A stretch of 29,760 nt of DNA from Anaerolinea sp. (GTDB taxonomy: Bacteria > Chloroflexota > Anaerolineae > Anaerolineales > Anaerolineaceae): the NCBI GenBank assembly GCA_013824385.1, contig PNNU01000002.1, positions 1 through 29,760 on the forward strand, written 5' to 3'. The notes beneath the pieces were generated by a model that did no database searches, was not told the origin of the DNA, and saw only the letters and a program-made list of their open reading frames with translations. The stretch's first letter is position 1. Every line of letters starts with the position of its first letter. This document shows positions 24,369-29,760 of the stretch, one piece after another. The position numbers were made by a program, and so were the translations under genes.

Positions 24369-25573
24369 TGCAGCAATCAGATCAAATTTTTACGTATAAA
24401 GAGATGGCTGAACTTGAGCGTCGACGCTTGGTTGCAGCCAGTTTGCGTGGCACTCTATCAGCCTTAAATTCTAATTTACACATCGACAAACTCCTGGATT
24501 TTATTGTTAATCAAGCCCTACCATTACTCAGTGCTGATGCAGCAGCGATATATCGTCTAAATCTGAATGGTGAATTATCCATACAATCCGTTGTCGGCCT
24601 GCCCCTTGAATATATTAAATCTGCCTATGTATCGCTCGGGAAAATCGCTTTAATTAAACAACCTTCATTTTGTACAAATCTCGCTGATTTTCTAAATGAA
24701 CCTGGTCTACGACCTGAGCAAATTTGTGCAATTGATGAAATAATTAAAAGATATCGCTCGATTCTGTCTGTACCGATTGAAATTCGTGACGAAAGCTATG
24801 GAGTGTTGTCTCTATTTTTTATTAGAAGACATAAACTAAATGATGATGAACTTGACCTGGCTATTGATTTTTCGAATCAAGCCGCTTTAGCCATTGATAA
24901 TGCCAGGCTGCGCATACTTGCCCAACAAGATGCGGTTAATCAAGAACGGAATCGTTTGGCTCGAGAATTGCATGATTCAGTTATTCAGAATCTATTTTCG
25001 GCCAGTCTAATTGCTGAGTCTTTGCCTAAAGTAATACAACGGGATCCTGAAAAGGGATATGAAGGGTTGAGTGAGCTACAACTATTAATCCGTGGCGCTA
25101 TTGCAGAAATGCATTCATTGTTGTTGGAATTGCGTCCACGTGATTTAGAGGATGCGCGGTTGGAAGAATTGCTTAAACAAATAGCAGATATCGCATCAGG
25201 AAGATTGCGTAAACCTGTAGTTTTTTCTTGCAAGGGCCAGACTATCATGCCTGTGGATGTACGGCTTACTTTCTACAGAATGGCTCAAGAAGCAATAAAT
25301 AATATTGTTAAACACGCCGAAGCAAACACGATTTCAATCAGCTTGACATGTGAGGGTGATTCACTTGATGGTATATGCAAAAAAGCAATATTGACAATTA
25401 CTGACGATGGTCGAGGTTTTATAGAATCTAATGATTTTTCTAATCATTTAGGGTTAAGTATAATGAAAGAAAGAGCAGAATCAATTGGGGCAAAATTATC
25501 AATAAAAAGCCAATTAAATCATGGTACTACCATCCAACTTAAATGGAAATCTCAGAACAAGGAAAAACCTTGA
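24368..25573 (+). CDS. GAF-domain sensor histidine kinase (NarL/LiaS-type, HisKA_3)
   Basis: A 401-residue soluble kinase. The GAF domain (about 30-185) includes LSADAAAIYRL and ILSVPIEIRDESYGVLSLF. HisKA_3 follows with RNRLARELHDSVIQNLFSA (phospho-acceptor His202). The ATPase part has AQEAINNIVKHAEA, TDDGRGF and LGLSIMKERAESIG. It shares the same layout and many blocks with the kinase at 16263, so the two are paralogues. Its 3' end meets the response regulator gene, making a classic two-component pair. Its place after tupC hints at a role in redox or metal control; this is inference. The gene may have a leaderless transcript of its own. Confidence 0.9.
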   Translation: MQQSDQIFTYKEMAELERRRLVAASLRGTLSALNSNLHIDKLLDFIVNQALPLLSADAAAIYRLNLNGELSIQSVVGLPLEYIKSAYVSLGKIALIKQPSFCTNLADFLNEPGLRPEQICAIDEIIKRYRSILSVPIEIRDESYGVLSLFFIRRHKLNDDELDLAIDFSNQAALAIDNARLRILAQQDAVNQERNRLARELHDSVIQNLFSASLIAESLPKVIQRDPEKGYEGLSELQLLIRGAIAEMHSLLLELRPRDLEDARLEELLKQIADIASGRLRKPVVFSCKGQTIMPVDVRLTFYRMAQEAINNIVKHAEANTISISLTCEGDSLDGICKKAILTITDDGRGFIESNDFSNHLGLSIMKERAESIGAKLSIKSQLNHGTTIQLKWKSQNKEKP

Positions 25574-26211
25574 TTCAATCGAATCCGATCCGCCTGCTAA
25601 TAGTTGACGATCATGCAATGGTTCGCAGCGGTCTGCGTATGTTTTTAATGGCCTTTGATGATCTTGAACTGGTAGGCGAGGCAGTAAATGGTATTGAAGC
25701 GGTAAACCTGGCTGAGAAACTGAACCCTGATGTCATTCTAATGGATCTTATTATGCCCAACATGGATGGCTTACATGCCACCCGTCAAATTCACAATAAG
25801 TTTCCAAAAATTAATATCATAGCTCTTACCAGTTTTACTGAACCACAGCTAATTCACGATGCAATCGATGCTGGTGTTTCTGGATACTTATATAAAGATA
25901 CATCTGCCAACGAACTAGCAAATGCAATTCGCTCAGTAAATTCAGGCAACACTATATTTTCTCAAGAAGTTGCCCAGTCTTGGGTGAATCAATCATCCAA
26001 TTCAGAAGCCACGTTTTTTGAATTGACCACCCGCGAGAGCGAAGTATTAACCCTAATGTCCATTGGAAAAAGTAATACTGAGATCTCTGAAAAATTATCA
26101 CTCAGCCTCTCTACAGCCAAATTTCATGTTTCAAATATTCTTTCTAAATTAAACGCACATAGCCGCGGTGAAGCAGTTTCAATTGCACTCAAAAATCATT
26201 TAGTAAATTGA
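25570..26211 (+). CDS. LuxR/NarL-family response regulator
   Basis: A 213-residue two-domain regulator. The receiver (about 8-125) has LLIVDDHAMVRSGL with the acidic pair, phospho-acceptor Asp59 in ILMDLIMPNMDG, and YLYKDTSANEL with the conserved Lys. The C-terminal LuxR helix-turn-helix reads LTTRESEVLTLMSIGKSNTEIS, then STAKFHVSNILSKL. I place the start at TTG 25570, overlapping the kinase stop by four bases, since AAGGA lies eight bases upstream and the receiver starts at once. ATG 25543 would add nine residues but lacks a ribosome site. Target genes are unknown; the partner is the kinase at 24368. Confidence 0.9.
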   Translation: MIQSNPIRLLIVDDHAMVRSGLRMFLMAFDDLELVGEAVNGIEAVNLAEKLNPDVILMDLIMPNMDGLHATRQIHNKFPKINIIALTSFTEPQLIHDAIDAGVSGYLYKDTSANELANAIRSVNSGNTIFSQEVAQSWVNQSSNSEATFFELTTRESEVLTLMSIGKSNTEISEKLSLSLSTAKFHVSNILSKLNAHSRGEAVSIALKNHLVN

Positions 26212-26550
26212 AAAAGTGTGGGGATATTTGTTTCAATAGAGTTTCTAAATAAAAATTCGATTACTCACAGTGGTTTCTTCAACACCTGAGGAATAGTTGC
26301 ATATCAATAGAGAGTGATCCAAATTATTTTTTCCTCTGAAATAATTTTTAATATATAAAAAGCGAAAACCTGTACTTAAGTATAGGTTTTTCAATTTTTT
26401 AGCCTTCTTTCGTCCTATGAAAGACTATTCTTAATGCCAGTGTAAACCAATCCAAAAAAAGATAAACTAATAGTATCTCTGATTTTATATTTAATAGCAG
26501 GTTTGTTTTACTAATTTGCAATCTGATCCAGAAAATGGTTTCGATCAAAT
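26212..26550. other. A+T-rich intergenic region
   Basis: The spacer follows the response regulator and leads to the AOR gene group. It contains the terminator at 26365-26400 and presumably the AOR-operon promoter near 26450-26540, where no consensus boxes stand out. No ORF is credible here. Confidence 0.5.
26365..26400 (+). terminator. Rho-independent terminator after the two-component genes
   Basis: AAAACCTGTAC pairs with GTATAGGTTTT (26380-26390) around TTAA, with one G-U pair, followed by TCAATTTTTT. It closes the tup/two-component transcription unit about 155 bases after the regulator stop. The A-rich 5' arm could also work in reverse. Confidence 0.8.
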
Positions 26551-26910
26551 ATGATTAATGTGAATGTCAGTTTGTATGGCACCTTGGCTAGGTTTGGTGG
26601 AGGTAAGTATGTTGCCCAAACCAATGTAAAACTGAAATCAGGGTCAGGGAAAATTGAATTATTAGAACATCTTGGCATTCCAGAAACTGAAAGAGGCTAT
26701 CTATTTATCAATGCAGTTCTATGTGAAGTTCCCGGGATAAATACAAACGCAAATGAGTTATTAAGAGAAGGTGATCATGTTGGAATTTTCTCAATTGACC
26801 GTTTATATCCATACCAATATCGTGATGGGCTACCCATGTCTGAAGGGCTGAGGAAAACACTTAAAGATAATGGAGCATTGCATCATTCTTACCAAGAATC
26901 GAGCAATTAA
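26551..26910 (+). CDS. MoaD/ThiS-like ubiquitin-fold protein without terminal Gly-Gly
   Basis: A 119-residue protein with a beta-grasp start (INVNVSLYGTLARFGGG), a middle ELLEHLGIPETERGYLFINAVL and REGDHVGIFSIDRLYP, which matches the point where MoaD proteins end in GG. Here the chain instead continues about 35 residues (YPYQYRDG, SEGLRKTLKDNGALHHSY) and ends in SSN. Sulfur transfer by a C-terminal thiocarboxylate is therefore not possible unless the tail is removed. The gene sits 61 bases before the AOR gene; MoaD-like partners are common in AOR operons. The ribosome site before ATG 26551 is poor. It may be a structural or maturation partner of the AOR. Confidence 0.75.
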   Translation: MINVNVSLYGTLARFGGGKYVAQTNVKLKSGSGKIELLEHLGIPETERGYLFINAVLCEVPGINTNANELLREGDHVGIFSIDRLYPYQYRDGLPMSEGLRKTLKDNGALHHSYQESSN

Positions 26911-26971
26911 AATTCTCAAACATCTATCAACAATCAATACTAAACTATAGAAATGGAAGGAGATTCCTGAA

Positions 26972-28726
26972 ATGGCAAAAAAAATATTAAGAATTAACAT
27001 GTCGGAATTAAAGGCTACTTACGAAGATGTACCCGTAAAATGGTCGAGGTGGGCTGGTCGTGGCTTAACTTCCGCTATCGTTTGTGATGAAGTAGATCCA
27101 ATGTGCCATCCGCTCGGACCCAACAACAAGATTGTCATTGCTCCCGGATGGGTGACTGGTTCCCCTGCTGCTCCAAGCAGCGGCCGTACCTCATTCGGTG
27201 GAAAAAGTCCATTAACAGGTGGAATCAAGGAATCCAATGCTGGTGGACTGAGCGGACAAATGATAGCCAAACTCCGTCTAGCCGCCATCATCATCGAAGG
27301 AACTCCAGCCAAAAACAAATGGTACACTCTCGTCATCAACAAAGATGGTGTGAAGTTCGAATCGGCCTCTGATTTGTCTGGAAAAGGTATGTATGAAGTT
27401 GATGAAATCCTTTGGGAGAAATATCCAAAATCAGCAGTAATTGGTATTGGGCAAGCCGGTGAGATGAAATTATCTAACGCCGGTATCTCGGTAAATGACC
27501 CAGAAAACAAACCTGGACGTTATGCTGGCCGTGGTGGCATGGGTGCAGTGTTAGGTGCACGCGGCGTAAAAGCCATTGTGGTTATCGGAGATGGTCTTGG
27601 AGTCGAAATAGCCAACGAGGAACTGTTCAAAGAGGGCCGCAAGAAACTAACTGAATCCATTCAGGAACACGGGTTGACCAAAAAAGGTGGCGGTTTGAAT
27701 GCATTTGGTACAGCCGTCTTAGTTAACCTTCTTAATGAAGCCGGTGGTCTGCCCACACGCAACTTCAGCGCTGGTCAATTTGAAGGTGCAACAAAAATAT
27801 CGGGCGAAGCAATGGCTGAATTATGTGAAAAGCGTGGCGGTGAAGGTATGATGGGACACGGCTGTCATCCTGGATGCATTATCAAATGCTCAAATATTAT
27901 TCCAGATGAATCCGGAAAGGCTGTCGTCTCTTGTGTCGAATACGAAACTACCTGGGCTTTAGGTGCAAACTGCGGTATCGATAAACTTGACTTAATTGCC
28001 AAGATGAACCGCGAATGTAATGATATTGGTCTGGATACAATTGAAGCAGGAAACACCATCGCCGTTGCCATGGAAGGCGGTTTACTTCAATTTGGTGATG
28101 CTGAAGGCGCCTTCAAGAGCTTCGATGAAATCCGCAAAGGAACACCCCTGGGGCGCATCCTCGGACAAGGCGTTGCAGCCACAGCCAAAGCATTTGGCGT
28201 CAGCCGTGTTCCCATCGTCAAGGGTCAATCAATGCCTGCTTATGAACCGCGCGCAGTGAAAGGTATTGGAGTAACTTATGCTACTTCACCCATGGGAGCT
28301 GATCATACAGCCGGTTATACCATCGCCCCAGAAATTGCAGGTGTCAGCGGCAAACTCGATCCACTTTCTGATGTTGGAAAAACCGATCTATCGCTAACTT
28401 TCCAGGCAGCAACTGCATTTATCGATAGTACTGGTTACTGTTTGTTCATTGCTTTCCCGATTCTGGATATAGCAAAGGGTTGGGCTGGTATGGCAGAATC
28501 AGTAGCGGGTGTCACTGGTCTGAATATTACCGGCAATGATGTGATTTCAATTGGCAAAGAAATTCTAAAAATGGAGCGTTTATTCAATGAACGTGCTGGT
28601 TTTACTTCAGCGGATGACCGCCTACCCGAATTTATGCTTAACGAATCTCTTCCCCCACATAATGTTAAGTGGACAATCCCCAACGAACAACTAGATTCTG
28701 TGTTTGCTTGGGTACATGAAAAATAA
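26972..28726 (+). CDS. aor: Aldehyde:ferredoxin oxidoreductase family tungstoenzyme
   Basis: A 584-residue enzyme of the AOR family, which oxidises aldehydes to acids (or the reverse) with ferredoxin, using a bis-pyranopterin tungsten cofactor and a [4Fe-4S] cluster. N-terminal domain motifs: WAGRGLTSA, GRTSFGGKSPLTGG and RYAGRGGMGAVLGARGVKA. The cluster ligands appear to be Cys298, Cys302, Cys306 (GHGCHPGCIIKCSN) and Cys490 (STGYCLF). The CxxxCxxxC spacing differs from the CxxCxxxC of archaeal AOR and resembles uncharacterised bacterial members, so the true substrate is uncertain. The tungsten importer and moa genes nearby support tungsten as the metal. A strong GGAAGGAG ribosome site precedes ATG 26972. 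Cytoplasmic; no Tat signal. Confidence 0.92.
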   Translation: MAKKILRINMSELKATYEDVPVKWSRWAGRGLTSAIVCDEVDPMCHPLGPNNKIVIAPGWVTGSPAAPSSGRTSFGGKSPLTGGIKESNAGGLSGQMIAKLRLAAIIIEGTPAKNKWYTLVINKDGVKFESASDLSGKGMYEVDEILWEKYPKSAVIGIGQAGEMKLSNAGISVNDPENKPGRYAGRGGMGAVLGARGVKAIVVIGDGLGVEIANEELFKEGRKKLTESIQEHGLTKKGGGLNAFGTAVLVNLLNEAGGLPTRNFSAGQFEGATKISGEAMAELCEKRGGEGMMGHGCHPGCIIKCSNIIPDESGKAVVSCVEYETTWALGANCGIDKLDLIAKMNRECNDIGLDTIEAGNTIAVAMEGGLLQFGDAEGAFKSFDEIRKGTPLGRILGQGVAATAKAFGVSRVPIVKGQSMPAYEPRAVKGIGVTYATSPMGADHTAGYTIAPEIAGVSGKLDPLSDVGKTDLSLTFQAATAFIDSTGYCLFIAFPILDIAKGWAGMAESVAGVTGLNITGNDVISIGKEILKMERLFNERAGFTSADDRLPEFMLNESLPPHNVKWTIPNEQLDSVFAWVHEK

Positions 28727-28754
28727 CCACATCTTCTCAATAATCCGAATTAAC

Positions 28755-28782
28755 CCAGGTGCAGTTGAAACACTGCACCTGG
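28755..28782 (+). other. Strong hairpin between AOR and the next gene
   Basis: CCAGGTGCAGT (28755-28765) and ACTGCACCTGG (28772-28782) form a perfect 11-bp stem with a six-base loop. No T tract follows. The 3' arm ends in the GG of GGAAAG, the ribosome site of the gene at 28796, so the structure could limit its translation or stabilise the upstream AOR mRNA. Confidence 0.7.
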
Positions 28783-28795
28783 AAAGATTAATCCA

Positions 28796-29599
28796 ATGAC
28801 AGTATTTCAGCATATACTCTGGGGATATGAACTCACATATCCCAATTTATGGGTTCATCAAAAAAACCAGGATACTGATTATTTTGTCTCGACTATTGAG
28901 GCCTTAAATCCGGAGTACGAAGGTTCTGATGCAGGTCAAATACAAGTACGAGGCGAGTGGAACTGGGCTCGCCAGAATATTGAACCGCTTTGGAATATGC
29001 ATATCGGGAAAATTGCAGGCATTCTTGGTGCTAAAAACGTTGGTTCAGCACCATGGCGAATTGGCGACTCAAACGGTATTGAAGCAGAAATTGTTTTACC
29101 CAAAAAAGACAATAACCGTTTATGGACAGGAATCTTGATGCATGATTTTTGTGTGTTACATTTTATGGTCATGCATCCGAAAGATAAACGCGAAGAATTC
29201 GAACCCGAAGCAACAAGAATAATCTCCAGTTTGCAATTTCCAAAGGTTATTTCAGGTTCCAAGATTACTTCAGAAGGCTTACCCCTACCCCCAAATTTTG
29301 ACCCAATTGATCCACAAAAAATCCTCGATGACATCACTGATGCAATAAACTGGCGTGCATTTACAGGAGAGGCAGAAGTCGGTGCTTTGCAGTCTTTTTA
29401 TCTTAGAGAACTTCTTGCTCACAATTGGGAAATTGTTGAGTACATACCTTTCTCAAGCATGACTGAGTTAGGTTTTGCCCGCTACAAACTTCAAAAAGAA
29501 AAACAGAAATTGATTCTGGGATTATTACCCTCTGAAAAAGCAGATCCCAATACTGGCCATATGCAAGCGAGTATTGTCTACAAAATAACTACCGTTTAA
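28796..29599 (+). CDS. AOR-linked protein of unknown function
   Basis: A 267-residue protein without signal peptide, membrane segment or metal-binding motif. I do not recognise the family. The N-terminal half starts with HILWGYELTYPNLWVHQK and contains PWRIGDSNGIEAEIVLP and ILMHDFCVLHFMVMHP, which recalls PsbP/DUF1795-like beta sandwich folds (weak). A proline-rich joint (GLPLPPNFDPIDP) leads to a second domain with LQSFYLRELLAHNWEIVEYIPF and KLILGLLPSEK, a pattern seen in small 'FYxxxLxxxGW' domains of lipoproteins. It lies between the AOR gene and another moaD-like gene, so a role in AOR maturation, electron transfer or stability is plausible but unproven. The start ATG 28796 follows GGAAAG. 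Confidence 0.6.
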   Translation: MTVFQHILWGYELTYPNLWVHQKNQDTDYFVSTIEALNPEYEGSDAGQIQVRGEWNWARQNIEPLWNMHIGKIAGILGAKNVGSAPWRIGDSNGIEAEIVLPKKDNNRLWTGILMHDFCVLHFMVMHPKDKREEFEPEATRIISSLQFPKVISGSKITSEGLPLPPNFDPIDPQKILDDITDAINWRAFTGEAEVGALQSFYLRELLAHNWEIVEYIPFSSMTELGFARYKLQKEKQKLILGLLPSEKADPNTGHMQASIVYKITTV

Positions 29600-29629
29600 T
29601 ATTTTTGTGATTGGCAAAACGGAGAAAAT

Positions 29630-29760
29630 ATGCAAGTGACTGTAAAACTGTTTGCAACTCTTGTCAGGTTTAAGAGTGATGTGAAATCTGGAAAACCTTT
29701 TGAAGTTAACCTTTTAGATAGTGCTAATGTAAATGATTTGATCAATGTTCTACAAATTCC
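29630..29760 (+). CDS. MoaD/ThiS-like protein, 5' part
   Basis: The gene runs off the window after 43 full codons. The visible part, QVTVKLFATLVRF, is the first beta-grasp strand of MoaD-type proteins, followed by ANVNDLINVLQIP. GGAGAA precedes ATG 29630. It is the third MoaD-like gene in the window and the second in the AOR group. Whether it ends in Gly-Gly cannot be seen. Confidence 0.78.
   Translation, partial: MQVTVKLFATLVRFKSDVKSGKPFEVNLLDSANVNDLINVLQI

Noticed and set aside
1..29760. CRISPR arrays, tRNA or rRNA genes, intact IS elements
   Set aside because: No regularly spaced repeats, cloverleaf-like segments, rRNA motifs or transposase genes were seen on either strand.

Overview
The window looks like a chromosomal segment of an anaerobic, probably fermentative bacterium. 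A member of the Chloroflexota (Anaerolineae type) would fit the GAF/HisKA_3 kinases and the tungsten, molybdopterin and aldehyde:ferredoxin oxidoreductase (AOR) content of the right half, but this assignment is inferred from gene content and style only. No rRNA, tRNA, CRISPR array or intact mobile element was seen.

Left part (1-13529, all on the + strand, visibly richer in G+C): a catabolic cluster. It opens with the 3' end of a GH13_18 sucrose phosphorylase-type gene. Then come a sialate O-acetylesterase-type SGNH esterase, three esterase D/tributyrin-esterase-type alpha/beta hydrolases (the middle one lacks the nucleophile), and three tandem paralogues that join an LpqC/PHB-depolymerase-type hydrolase to a C-terminal domain resembling the copper amine oxidase N-terminal (stalk) domain. 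The cluster ends with a peptidase-like esterase, an EstB/beta-lactamase-type serine hydrolase, and a 550-residue protein pairing a degenerate with an active hydrolase domain. None shows a signal peptide, so the set probably works in the cytosol on imported acylated compounds. A sugar ester whose sugar core enters the phosphorylase is the simplest reading.

Boundary (13530-14600): a gene graveyard holding a decayed RHS/YD-repeat fragment, the first 30 or so codons of a LacI-family regulator, and short unconvincing ORFs. It separates two regions of different base composition and orientation, as at the edge of a transferred or rearranged island.

Middle (14603-17504, - strand): a conserved protein of unknown function and an orphan GAF histidine kinase. 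A GntR-type regulator with a molybdate-binding-like sensor domain (17919-19010, - strand) is divergent from the next operon.

Right part (19179-29760, + strand, A+T richer): a complete tungsten/molybdopterin module. moaD-moaA-moaC-moaE ends in a strong terminator. A consensus-like promoter then drives tupA-tupB-tupC (tungstate ABC importer), followed by a GAF histidine kinase and its LuxR-type response regulator, with another terminator after them. Next are a MoaD-like protein lacking the terminal Gly-Gly, an AOR-family tungstoenzyme, an unknown AOR-linked protein, and a further MoaD-like gene that runs off the window. Together these import tungstate, build the pterin cofactor and use it in the AOR. 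The divergent regulator is the obvious candidate to sense oxyanion or cofactor status.
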